NCBI GenBank assembly: GCA_020846005.1
Contig: JADLEQ010000023.1
Location: 40,626 to 104,625 of the forward strand
Direction: 5' to 3'
Source: Polyangiaceae bacterium
GTDB taxonomy: Bacteria; Myxococcota_A; Polyangia; Polyangiales; Polyangiaceae
Length of the DNA stretch: 64,000 nucleotides
Shown here in pieces: positions 47,252 through 55,446 of the stretch. The notes beneath the pieces are model-generated. The model was given only the letters and a program-made list of their open reading frames with translations, was not told the DNA's origin and ran no database searches. The position numbers and the translations under genes were made by a program. How positions within the stretch are numbered: position 1 is the first letter of the stretch; each line of letters begins with the position of its first letter.

Positions 47252-47254
47252 CGG
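47198..47254. repeat. 57-bp imperfect direct repeat, first copy
   Basis: This copy covers the last codons of the penicillin-binding protein gene and its stop. The second copy lies exactly 740 bp downstream. Only three bases in 57 differ. Both contain GTCACGGATCCGCTGGC and the following GGCGGGAGAGT. Together they flank a roughly 0.7 kb segment that appears inserted between two convergent genes. Confidence 0.92.
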
Positions 47255-47929
47255 GCCCGCCGCGGAGGGGGACCCGAGCGACGGCCGGGCTGACGACCAC
47301 GGAGTCACAGCGCAGCAGCGATCGCCTGTCCGCTCCGAGGTGGCCGTGCCGAGCGAAGCGGAGACCAGATCGAGCTCGACGCCGAAGCTCATGTCCTCGC
47401 GGTGTGGCCAGTCCTCGCTCGTGGGGTGCGAATCTCCGGCCAGCACGCAGTCGGAGCAAGACGCGCCGCAGCACCGCTCGAGCTCCCGGATGGCGCCCGC
47501 GACCTCGACCTCGGCGACCCGCCCCGCCCAGGTCGCCCGGCGCACGCCGATGGCGTCGGGTGGCCCGATGTCGAGCATGAGTCGCTCGACGGTGGGCCGC
47601 GCGGAGAGGATAGACAGGTCGACCGGGAACGCCATCGTGGCCGTTGGCTCGGTCACGACGTGGCCAGCGCGCACGCGCGCCGGAGAAGGAGCGGCGTTCG
47701 CCCGACCCTGGTGTTCCGGCCAGGGTCGCCCCACGGGCGTCGCGCCCTCCTGGCCCGCCCACTCCGTACCGATCGAGAACGTCGGCGAGGTCAGTCGCTC
47801 CACGAACGTTCGTCGTCGCACCCCTGCCGAAACCTGCAGGTCCTCCAGCAGGTTCGAGTAGGCCAGGTAGCCAGCGCCCGTGGCGGTGGAGCGGATCCGT
47901 CCGCGCCCGCTCGGCCGCGCAGCGCCCAT
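47255..47929 (-). pseudogene. Coding-like sequence in the inserted segment, 3' end probably lost
   Basis: The segment between the two direct repeats has an open minus-strand frame from an ATG at 47929, with strongly G/C-ending codons as in real genes here. Segments such as TFVERLTSPTFSIGTEWAGQ, DLSILSARPTVERLMLDIG and VAEVEVAGAIRELERCCGAS look protein-like, and there is a Cys cluster CCGASCSDC. No stop occurs before the first repeat; the frame runs on antisense to the penicillin-binding protein gene and stops at 47072. So the native 3' end seems to have been lost. No family was recognised. Confidence 0.45.
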
Positions 47930-47937
47930 CTCCCGGG

Positions 47938-47994
47938 CACGCGCGCGGCGGGGCGGGCGTCACGGATCCGCTGGCTTCGGCGGGAGAGTCGCGG
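47938..47994. repeat. 57-bp imperfect direct repeat, second copy
   Basis: The match to 47198-47254 has three mismatches in 57 bp and the same orientation. This copy contains the 3' end of the convergent CoA-transferase gene (stop at 47960) and some sequence beyond it. Read on the plus strand it still encodes the same C-terminal residues as the penicillin-binding protein, AGVTDPLASAGE. Confidence 0.92.
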
Positions 47995-49294
47995 TCACCG
48001 GGACCCATCGACGCGCCTTCGCGGCGTCGAGCAGCTCACCTCGGAAGTCCGGGTGCGCCACGCTGGCGAGCGCCAGCGCCCGCTCGCGCACGCTGCGGCC
48101 GTGCAGATCGGCGACGCCGTGCTCCGTGGCGACGTAGTGGACGTCCCCGCGGCTCGTCACCACGCCCGCGCCCTCCTCGAGCGTGGCGCGGATCCGGCTC
48201 ACGGTGCCCCCCTTGGCGGTCGACGGGAGCGCGATGATCGGCAGCCCGCCGCGGCTCCGCGCCGCGCCGCGGATGAAATCCACCTGGCCGCCGATCCCCG
48301 AGAAGAACCGCCCGCGCAGGGTGTCGGCGGCCACCTGCCCCGTGAGGTCCACCGCGAGCGCCGAGTTGATCGCGACCATGCGCTCGTTGCGCGCGATGAT
48401 CGCGGGGTCGTTGGTGTAGTCGCTCGCCCGCATCTCGACCGCGGGGTTCTCGTGCACCCACTCGTAGAGCCGGCGCGAGCCGAGCACGAACGAGGTGACG
48501 ATCTTGCCGGGGAGGTGGCCCTTGCGAGTGCCGGTCACCGCGCCGCGCTCGACCAGCTCGATCAGCGGGTCCGAGAACATCTCCGTGTGGACGCCCAGCT
48601 CGTGGTGACCCGAGAGCGCCGCGAGCACCGCGCTCGGGATGCGACCGATCCCCGTCTGCAGCGTGGCGCCGTTCGGGATGCGGGTGGCGACGTGGGCTCC
48701 GATCGCCCGGCAGACGTCGTCGAGCGGCTCGTCCTCGAGCGCCGGGAGCGGCGTGTCGACGGGGACCAGCGCGTCGAAGCGCGAGACGTGGACGAACGAG
48801 TCACCGTGCGTCCGCGGCATCCGCGGGTTCACCTCCGCGATCACGCGCCGGGCCGAGTCCACCGCGGCGCGCACGATGTCCACTGACACGCCCAGGCTCG
48901 TGTAGCCGTGCGCGTCCGGCTCGCTCACCTGCACGAGCGCCACGTCGATCGGCATCCTGCCGCCGCGCAGCAGGGCCGGGATCTCGCTGAGGAAGATCGG
49001 CATGAAATCGGCGCGGCCTTCGGCCACGGCCTCGCGCACGTTCTCGCCGATGAAGAACGCCGTGTGGCGGAACCTCCGCGCCATGTCCGCCGCGACGTAC
49101 GGCGCGGGGCCGAGCGTGAGCAGGTGGACGATGTCGTTGCCCTCGAGATGAGCCCCGGCCGAGGTGAGCGCCGCCACCAGCGCGAGCGGCTCGGCCGCGC
49201 CGGAGCCCACGAAGATCCGCTCGCCCGCGCGCAGGGTGCGGATCGCCGCCTCCGCCGAGCTCACCCGCGCCGACCACTGCTCTTGCCACGTCAT
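47960..49294 (-). CDS. Acetyl-CoA hydrolase/CoA-transferase family protein
   Basis: A 444-residue member of the acetyl-CoA hydrolase/4-hydroxybutyrate CoA-transferase group. Family stretches are GERIFVGSGAAEPLALVAAL near the N-terminus, HLLTLGPAPYV, GIGRIPSAVLAALSGH, HTEMFSDPLIELVERGAVTG, and FFSGIGGQVDFIRGAARSRG followed by YVATEHGVADLHG. Such enzymes move CoA between short acyl groups, for example acetate and butyrate or 4-hydroxybutyrate; specificity is unresolved. The ATG overlaps the stop of the upstream membrane protein gene by four bases. Confidence 0.88.
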   Translation of the reverse strand: MTWQEQWSARVSSAEAAIRTLRAGERIFVGSGAAEPLALVAALTSAGAHLEGNDIVHLLTLGPAPYVAADMARRFRHTAFFIGENVREAVAEGRADFMPIFLSEIPALLRGGRMPIDVALVQVSEPDAHGYTSLGVSVDIVRAAVDSARRVIAEVNPRMPRTHGDSFVHVSRFDALVPVDTPLPALEDEPLDDVCRAIGAHVATRIPNGATLQTGIGRIPSAVLAALSGHHELGVHTEMFSDPLIELVERGAVTGTRKGHLPGKIVTSFVLGSRRLYEWVHENPAVEMRASDYTNDPAIIARNERMVAINSALAVDLTGQVAADTLRGRFFSGIGGQVDFIRGAARSRGGLPIIALPSTAKGGTVSRIRATLEEGAGVVTSRGDVHYVATEHGVADLHGRSVRERALALASVAHPDFRGELLDAAKARRWVPVTATLPPKPADP

Positions 49295-50451
49295 GTGGGG
49301 ACGGGTTCTACCCCCGCCAGCGCGGTGACGAGGGCCGGATCGAGCGGCTCGCCGCGGAGGAACGCCCGGCGCAGGCGCTCGACCCGCCGCACCTCGAACG
49401 GGCGACCGCAGGCCGTGAACGCCTCTCCGAGCAGCCGGCGCTCGGCGGGCGCGAGCTTGCCGTCCAGGATGGCGGCGACCGCCGTCACCCGGAGGACGAG
49501 GGCCTGCTCGGCGGCCGGGAGCCGAGGCAGCTCGTCGAGGAAGCGCCGCGTGTCGTCCAGCGCCTCGACGGGGGCGTCGCCCACCCGGGCGCGCGCCGCG
49601 CGGAGGAGCGCGGTGAGGTTGGGATGGAGATCCCCGGTGCGCACGATCGAGCCGCCGATCGCGCGCAGCACCGCAGCGCGCCCCGACTCGGTGAGCCGCA
49701 GCCCGTCCGCGAAGAGCACGCGCGCGAGCTCGATCGCCGCGCTCGGCCCCATCGCGCGCAGGCGCGCCTCGCGGAGCACGATCCAGCAGACCGCGGCGTT
49801 CCACGCCGCGGTCACCGGCACCGCCACGAGCTCGAGCCAGCTCCGCACCACGACCCGCCCGAGCGCGCGTCGCAGGATCGCCTTGAGCACGAACCCGGTG
49901 AGCGCGACCTTCAGCTTGTAGAGGAGCGACGCCGCGAGCACCTTCCACCGCGAGGTCTCCCGCGTAGGGTCGACCCCGAGGCCGTCGTTCGGTGGGTTCG
50001 GCAGCTCGAGCGCGGCCCGGGCGAGCGCGGCGACGACCATCGCGGCGTCTTCGCCGTGCGGCTCGTCGCGCACGCGGAGCCCCGCCGCGACCGCCAGTTC
50101 GTGCACCGCGCGGAGCGCGTCCCAGTAGAGGAACCCGATCTCGGCCACCGACGCCACCGCCATCACGCCGCCGACGATCGCCCAGTATCGGACGAGCCCG
50201 GCCGTGTCGCCGCCCGGCGGCTCGGGCAGCAGCAGCACCGGGATCGCGCAGGCGAGGCCGCTCAACGCCCCCGCCAGCGCCGCGCGCCCGATGGCGGTGC
50301 GCTCGATGCGGCGGAGGGCGCGCCGCTCCTCGACGTTCAGGACGTGGACCTCGTCCGACGCAGGCGCCTGGGCGGCCGCCACGCCGCTGGCACGCCAGCG
50401 CAGGTAGCGGACACCGAGCCGCTCGAGCAGAGGAGGTGCCGCGCCGGCCAC
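49291..50451 (-). CDS. Membrane protein with TerB-like C-terminal helical region
   Basis: A 386-residue protein with a cytoplasmic N-terminus, two hydrophobic segments (ALAGALSGLACAIPVLLLP and LVRYWAIVGGVMAVASVAEI, about 60-105) and two more central ones (VVVRSWLELVAVPVTAAWNA and a neighbouring segment). The C-terminal 100 residues are helical and resemble TerB-like or tellurite-resistance-type folds (VLRVTAVAAILDGKLAPAER and RLLGEAFTACGRPF), similar to the uncharacterised LBF_2804-type proteins. A TAGAGT box lies nine bases before the GTG. It is coupled to the CoA-transferase gene by ATGA overlap. Confidence 0.55.
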   Translation of the reverse strand: MAGAAPPLLERLGVRYLRWRASGVAAAQAPASDEVHVLNVEERRALRRIERTAIGRAALAGALSGLACAIPVLLLPEPPGGDTAGLVRYWAIVGGVMAVASVAEIGFLYWDALRAVHELAVAAGLRVRDEPHGEDAAMVVAALARAALELPNPPNDGLGVDPTRETSRWKVLAASLLYKLKVALTGFVLKAILRRALGRVVVRSWLELVAVPVTAAWNAAVCWIVLREARLRAMGPSAAIELARVLFADGLRLTESGRAAVLRAIGGSIVRTGDLHPNLTALLRAARARVGDAPVEALDDTRRFLDELPRLPAAEQALVLRVTAVAAILDGKLAPAERRLLGEAFTACGRPFEVRRVERLRRAFLRGEPLDPALVTALAGVEPVPT

Positions 50452-50563
50452 GCGCCCACGACTCTACCAAGCGCCGCGGGGCGCCCCGAATTCCCGCGCC
50501 GCCACGCGGCGGCGCGCAAGTTTCCTGCGCGGCCCCGCCGTGGCGCGGTGTACCCTCTCCGCC

Positions 50564-52804
50564 GTGACGACCCCGGGATCGTTCGGCCCCTCCGCCCACC
50601 TCGCGTCGCACGTCGGTCGCAGGCGCGTCTTGGCTTCGTGCCTCGACGACGAGCCCGACGACCTCGAGGCGCGCTCGTTCGAGTCGCGCGTCCCGCGCGA
50701 CCGGCTCCCTCCCGTCGTCGATCTGCGCCGCTGGCTCCCGCCGGTGGAGACGGAGAGCGATCTCGGCGGCTCCGCGGCGAGCGCGCTCTCGTGCGCGGTC
50801 GAGTACCTCGTGACGCGCGGCACGGGGCGTCACGTCGACGTGAGCCGGTTGTTCGTCTACTACAACCAGCGTCTCTGGGGTCGTCACGTGCGCGAGGACC
50901 GCGGCGCGTCGATCCGCTCGGGGATCCGCGTGCTCTCGCGCCTCGGCGTGCCGTCGGAGCGCGCGTGGCCGTACGCCATCGATCTCTTCGCCGTCCAGCC
51001 GCCCGAGGGCGTGTACGTCGCGGCGGCGCGGCACCGGATCGCCGACTGGGCGAAGCTCCCGATCGATCTCGACGCCCTGCGCGGCGCGCTCGCGGGCGGC
51101 CTCCCGGTGGTCACGAGCGTGCGCGTGGGGCCCGAATTCGTCGACCTCGGGGCGAGCGGGCGGGTGCCGCTCGCGGCCGTCCCGGCGGGGGAGGGGCGCC
51201 ACGCCGTCCTGTTGGTCGGCTACTCGAGCGCGGATCGCGTGTTCGTCGCGCGCAACTCCTGGGGCGCGGACTGGGGCCACGGCGGGTACTGCTATCTCCC
51301 GTTCGAGCTCTTGCTCGCGCCAGGTGCGGTCGGCGCTTGCTGGGTGGTGCGCACGAGCGCAGGGCTCGCGTTCGAGGCGAGCGAGCACGCCGCGCCGGAT
51401 CTGGCCAGCCTGCCCAAGGCGCCTCCTGCGGGCGCGCCGGCGAGCGCTCCCGCGCCGGGGGCGCTGTTCCCACCTGCGGCGTTTCCACACGCAACCGGGG
51501 CGGGCGCGCCGGCGCCGGGGGCGCTCTTCCCGGCTTCGGCGTTTCCTGCGCTGGGCGCGAGCGGCGGGGCGCCGCCCGCGGTCCCTCCGCCGCCGACGGC
51601 GGCTCCCCCTCCCGCCGCCGCGCCGGCCGCGCCTGCGGGCTTGCCCGGCGCCGGTCCCGGCTGGATGTCGCTCCTCGGGTCCGCGGCGGCGGTCGTCGGT
51701 GGCACGAAGACCCCGCTCCAGCTCGCGCTCGATCTCGCGACGCAGCACTCGGGCGGGCTCGTCGCCAAGTACACCGGCAGCGACATGGCGGGGCGCGTGG
51801 TGGGCGGTCTGGTCGGGCAAGTCGCGCCGACGGTCGCTGCACCGGGCGGCTTCTCGTCGCTCTCGCTCGCGTCGCTGGGCACGGCGGTCGCGGGTGCGGC
51901 CTTCGGCGGCGGGGCGCCGCAGGGGGGCCCCCCCACGCCGGGCGGTCAGCTACTCCCCGGCGGGCCGCCGGCTCCGCCCGCCGTGGATCCGGGCGTCCTC
52001 CTCGGGGCCGATCTGTCGCCGCGCATCCTCGCGATCCTCGAGGCCGCGACGCCGCCCACCGCCGTGGCGCGTCACGCGTGGGACGATGGCTGGGACGAGG
52101 AGGTCGTGCCGGCCGCGCCCCAGGCGCGGGCGCCCGCCGCCGTCGCGCCCGCCGCCGTCGCGCCCGCCGCCGTCGCGCCCCCGCCGGCCGCGCCGCTCGC
52201 GGCCGCGCCCGCCCCGAGCGCCGCCGGCGATCCCGCGACGCAGGCGCTCGCCGAGCGCTGGCGCGCGCTCGGCGGCGAGGCCGGGCCCCTCGGGCGACCG
52301 ACGGGAGGCGAGCGCGCGCTCGGCGGTGGCGGCCGAGCGGTCGTCTGCGAGCGAGGCGCGGTCGTGTGGAGCCGCGCCCACGGCGCCCACGACGTGCGCA
52401 CGACGATCCTCGAGACGTGGCTCCGCACCGGCGCGGAGTCGGGTCCGCTCGGGTACCCCACCGCGGGCGAGGCGCGCGCCGAGCACGGCGCCGCCACGGC
52501 CCGGCTCGGGCGGTTCGAGCGCGGCCTCGTCGTCGACTGGGAGGGCTCGCACGATCTGCCGCCGTTCCTGCTCCTGAGCGGCGACGCCGCGTTCGACGCG
52601 TGGGTCGCGGCGGGGGCCGAGCGCGGCCCGGCGGGGGTCCCCGTCGGCGCCCCGCTCGACCTCGGGACGGGGGAGCGCATCCTGCCCTGTGCCGCGGGCG
52701 CGGTCGGCTGGAGCCCGACCCACGGCACCGCCGTGCTCACGGGCGAGCAGTACGCGGCGTGGCGTTCGGCCATCGAGCGCGCCGCCGCTGGTCGCGCGCG
52801 CTGA
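50564..52804 (+). CDS. Papain-fold (C1) protein with catalytic Cys replaced by Ser, plus LGFP repeats
   Basis: Residues about 45-260 match bacterial C1A peptidases over their whole length: VVDLRRWLPPV at the start, SRLFVYYNQRLWG, GAGEGRHAVLLVGY-like His region (His213) and ARNSWGADWGHGGYCY (Asn231). At the catalytic site the expected LGSCTA is LGGSAA, so Ser70 stands where Cys should be, and the oxyanion Gln is Glu. A Pro/Ala-rich middle (270-540), with three 15-bp copies coding PAAVA (52136-52180), leads to three C-terminal LGFP-type repeats (GPLGRPTGGE, GPLGYPTAGE, GPAGVPVGAP). No signal peptide is evident. Likely a pseudo-peptidase or silicatein-like hydrolase. Confidence 0.8.
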   Translation: MTTPGSFGPSAHLASHVGRRRVLASCLDDEPDDLEARSFESRVPRDRLPPVVDLRRWLPPVETESDLGGSAASALSCAVEYLVTRGTGRHVDVSRLFVYYNQRLWGRHVREDRGASIRSGIRVLSRLGVPSERAWPYAIDLFAVQPPEGVYVAAARHRIADWAKLPIDLDALRGALAGGLPVVTSVRVGPEFVDLGASGRVPLAAVPAGEGRHAVLLVGYSSADRVFVARNSWGADWGHGGYCYLPFELLLAPGAVGACWVVRTSAGLAFEASEHAAPDLASLPKAPPAGAPASAPAPGALFPPAAFPHATGAGAPAPGALFPASAFPALGASGGAPPAVPPPPTAAPPPAAAPAAPAGLPGAGPGWMSLLGSAAAVVGGTKTPLQLALDLATQHSGGLVAKYTGSDMAGRVVGGLVGQVAPTVAAPGGFSSLSLASLGTAVAGAAFGGGAPQGGPPTPGGQLLPGGPPAPPAVDPGVLLGADLSPRILAILEAATPPTAVARHAWDDGWDEEVVPAAPQARAPAAVAPAAVAPAAVAPPPAAPLAAAPAPSAAGDPATQALAERWRALGGEAGPLGRPTGGERALGGGGRAVVCERGAVVWSRAHGAHDVRTTILETWLRTGAESGPLGYPTAGEARAEHGAATARLGRFERGLVVDWEGSHDLPPFLLLSGDAAFDAWVAAGAERGPAGVPVGAPLDLGTGERILPCAAGAVGWSPTHGTAVLTGEQYAAWRSAIERAAAGRAR

Positions 52805-52911
52805 GCGCCCGCCGCCGATCGACGCCCGCCGCCGGTTGACGTGAGCCGGGACGCCTCGGCTATGCTCCCCGGGCCCGCGTCGCCGTGCTCCAGGCCCGGG
52901 CGAGAGGACCC

Positions 52912-53658
52912 ATGTTCGATCAGCTCGTCGGTTCGTTCACGCAGAGCTCCCAGGGGCAGCAGGCGTACGCCGCGCTGCTCGCGCAGGGCGTCCCGGCGCA
53001 GCAGGCGGGCGGTATCCTCCAGGCCGCGCTCCCGGCCGCCGCGCAGGCGATGCGCGGCGCGGCCCGCGGCGAGAAGCTCCCGAGCGTCGGAGAGAGCAAC
53101 TACGTCCTGAACTTCACGGCGGCCGCCGTCTCCGGCCTGATCCGCGGGCAGGGCTTCATGGGCTCGGCGATCGACGGCATGCAAGGTGTCGTCGGCGGGT
53201 ACGTGGCCCAGGTCATCGCCACGCGCTTCGGCCTGCCGAAGAAGACCGCCGGCATCATCGGGGCGGTCGTCACGCCGATGGCGATCGATTTCCTGTGGGA
53301 CAAGATGGAAGCGTCGATGGCCGGCGCTGCGGCGGCGCCGGCCGCCGCGCCGCCGCCTCCGGCGCTCCCCCCGCCGGCGACGGGGTACGGTTACGGCTAC
53401 ACGCACCAGGCGATGGCTCACGCCGCGCACGCGGCCCGCGCCGGCTACACCCCGGCGGCCACGCCGGGGTATGGGGCGCCGCCGGCGCCGGCCGGCTACG
53501 GTCCCCCGCCGGGTTACGGTCCCCCGGCCGGCTACGGTCCCCCGCCGGGTTACGGTCCCCCGCCCGGCTACGGTCCCCCGCCCGGGCCCGCTCACCCCGC
53601 GCCCGCGTACGGTCAGCGTCCTGCGGCCGGCTACAACCCCTACGCGCGCCGCGGCTGA
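52912..53658 (+). CDS. Unknown protein with PGYGPP repeats
   Basis: A 248-residue protein starting MFDQLVGSFTQSSQGQQAYA. Its N-terminal half (1-140) is Ala/Gln-rich and helical with two possible amphipathic or membrane-associated segments (VLNFTAAAVSGLIRGQGFMG and KKTAGIIGAVVTPMAIDFLW). The C-terminal half is Pro/Gly/Tyr/Ala-rich with five near-identical 18-bp units coding GYGPPP-type repeats (53494-53583). GAGAGGACC before the ATG is a possible ribosome site, and TATGCT at 52861-52866 a possible -10. No family recognised. It belongs to the unusual cluster between 50.5 and 56.8 kb. Confidence 0.55.
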   Translation: MFDQLVGSFTQSSQGQQAYAALLAQGVPAQQAGGILQAALPAAAQAMRGAARGEKLPSVGESNYVLNFTAAAVSGLIRGQGFMGSAIDGMQGVVGGYVAQVIATRFGLPKKTAGIIGAVVTPMAIDFLWDKMEASMAGAAAAPAAAPPPPALPPPATGYGYGYTHQAMAHAAHAARAGYTPAATPGYGAPPAPAGYGPPPGYGPPAGYGPPPGYGPPPGYGPPPGPAHPAPAYGQRPAAGYNPYARRG

Positions 53659-53683
53659 GCGCCCGCATCGACGAGGTTCGACC

Positions 53684-54346
53684 ATGCAGCTTCTGACGCA
53701 CCACGACCCCGACTGGGAGCTCGAGTTCGAGTCCCTCGCCTTCACCGTAGAGGCGCTCCTGGCCCACCCCGAGCCCGACGATCAGGAGCTTGGGCGCCTC
53801 GCCGCGCGGACGACGGCCGTGCTCGCCGACTGGGAGGAGATCGACGCGGACGGGCGCGGCCTCGGGCGCAACGCGCTCCACGCGGCGGCGCGGGTCCGCG
53901 CGGCCGACATCGCGCTCGATCACGCGCTCGGCGTGTTCGCGGAGGATGTCCTCCAGGCGGCCGGCGGGGACCGGGCGAGCGCGCTCTACGAGCGCTTCTT
54001 CCCGGAGCCGCACGAGGATCTGCTCGAGATGGGGCTCGACGCGTCGCTCCCCGTCGTGATGCTCGGGGCGCTCGCGCTGGAGCAGGACTCGACGCTGCCC
54101 GAGGCGCTCCGCGCCCACGGCGCCACGCTGAAGGACGCCGTCGCGCTCGGCAACGGGGCGCTCGCCGAGCGCGCGGAGTCGTTCGCCGATCTCGGTCGCC
54201 ACCAGGCGCGCGTCGAGGCGTGGAAGGAGACCGCCGCGGCGACGCACCGCAACCTCCGCCGCACGCTCGGGCGCCTGGCGGCCGCGCGTGGCCTGCCGGA
54301 GCGCTGGGCGAGCGGGTTCTTCCTCGACGGGCGCGGCGCGAGCTGA
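53684..54346 (+). CDS. Helical protein of unknown function
   Basis: A 220-residue acidic, mainly helical protein (MQLLTHHDPDWELEFESLAF at the start). It has no signal peptide, no membrane segment and no known motif. Stretches such as EALLAHPEPDDQELGRLAAR and LLEMGLDASLPVVMLGALAL suggest an all-alpha domain, and ALGNGALAERAESFADLGRH may continue it. It starts 25 bp after the PGYGPP protein stop on the same strand, so the two are probably co-transcribed with the papain-fold gene. The role is unknown. Confidence 0.55.
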   Translation: MQLLTHHDPDWELEFESLAFTVEALLAHPEPDDQELGRLAARTTAVLADWEEIDADGRGLGRNALHAAARVRAADIALDHALGVFAEDVLQAAGGDRASALYERFFPEPHEDLLEMGLDASLPVVMLGALALEQDSTLPEALRAHGATLKDAVALGNGALAERAESFADLGRHQARVEAWKETAAATHRNLRRTLGRLAAARGLPERWASGFFLDGRGAS

Positions 54347-54404
54347 GCGCCGCGCCCGATCGAGGGAGGGTTCGGCCGGAGGTGTCGGGCGTCGCTCGTC
54401 GCGC

Positions 54405-55238
54405 TCACTGCCCGCGCGAGGCGAGCAGGATGCAGGACTCTGCCGCGACGCGCGCGCCGAGGTAGCGGTAGACGGGGAGCGCGTCCGCGGCCGTGGCGAC
54501 GGCGCCGGCGATCTTGTCCGTCGCGTTGCCGACCGTCGGCAGGTACGACTGGATGCGGCTCGCGATCGTGTTGGCGTGCGGGGCGACCTGGGTGACGACC
54601 CCCTCCACGGGCTGGATCAGCTCGTTCATCGCACCCTGGGCCTCGAGCGCGGCGCCCGAGCCCGCGGGGCCGAGCTTCTCCGCGGCGCCCTTGCCGTACT
54701 TGTCCATGAGCTGCTTCACTAGGTTGCCGCTGCCCGCGATCGCGTTGTCCGCGAACGGGAGCGCGACCTCGATGGACGCGAAGTAGAAGCTGAGCGCCTG
54801 GCCGGCCGGGCACGAGTGGTACGCGGAGATGCGCGCGCCCGAGGGGAAGAGCTTCATCACCATGTACGCGATGCCGAGCAGCTTCAGCGCGCTGTCGATG
54901 CCCTGCTGCGTGTCCGTCTCGAAGGCGTTCTTCTTGTCGCCGAAGAAGTAGCCCAGGGCGCTCTTCACGCCCGAGTAGATCGCGATGCCGCTGTCGCCGG
55001 TGTCGAGCGCTCCGGCCATCCAGAGCGCGCTCTTCACGTTGTCGCCGTTCGCGAGCTGGTGCGCGCGCTGGACGACCTGGGGGGTCGCCGCCGGGTAGAG
55101 CACCCGGATCGCCTCGTCGAAGGTCGTGTACTGCGCTTGCTGGGGCGCGAACGGGATCGCGCCGAAGAGCACGTTGCAGAGGCGGACGGTGTAGTCGTCG
55201 GGCTTGTACTCGCTCAGCGCGGCATCGATCGGATTCAT
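54405..55238 (-). CDS. Unknown helical protein
   Basis: A 277-residue protein without a signal peptide. It starts MNPIDAALSEYKPDDYTVRL. Several Gly/Ala-rich hydrophobic helices occur, for example SALKLLGIAYMVMKLF and VAESCILLASRG near the end, and AIYSGVKSALGYFFGDKKNA may mark a soluble helix pair. Codon third positions and amino-acid composition support real coding. A GGAAGG lies about 13 bases before the ATG. It is the only gene of the 50.5-56.8 kb group on the minus strand. No family recognised. Confidence 0.55.
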   Translation of the reverse strand: MNPIDAALSEYKPDDYTVRLCNVLFGAIPFAPQQAQYTTFDEAIRVLYPAATPQVVQRAHQLANGDNVKSALWMAGALDTGDSGIAIYSGVKSALGYFFGDKKNAFETDTQQGIDSALKLLGIAYMVMKLFPSGARISAYHSCPAGQALSFYFASIEVALPFADNAIAGSGNLVKQLMDKYGKGAAEKLGPAGSGAALEAQGAMNELIQPVEGVVTQVAPHANTIASRIQSYLPTVGNATDKIAGAVATAADALPVYRYLGARVAAESCILLASRGQ

Positions 55239-55446
55239 GGGGCTGTTCGACCTTCCTGCTCGGTCCCTCCCGAGCGAACCCGCATGCTAGCCGAGGTCGC
55301 GCGGCGCGTCGCGGGGGAGAGCGCCCCGCACGGACGGCCGGGCGCCGTCCTCGCTCCCCCGGCGACCGGCCGGGTCGGGCGCGGCCCGAGGCGAGCCGGG
55401 CGGCGCGGGCTTCGGCCGAGCGGCTCGGGGTGATATCGTCGAGCCC

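Noticed and set aside
47340..47861. A plus-strand frame within the inserted segment
   Set aside because: Ser/Arg/Thr-rich product with poor third-position G/C bias compared with the minus strand frame.
50540..50563. Longer start for the papain-fold protein
   Set aside because: A GTG at 50540 is possible, but TACCCT seven bases before the GTG at 50564 fits the promoter pattern better and the added residues look non-coding.
53494..53583. DNA-level repeat or recombination site in the PGYGPP gene
   Set aside because: The 18-bp period keeps the reading frame and codes a clear protein repeat, so a protein-level role is enough.
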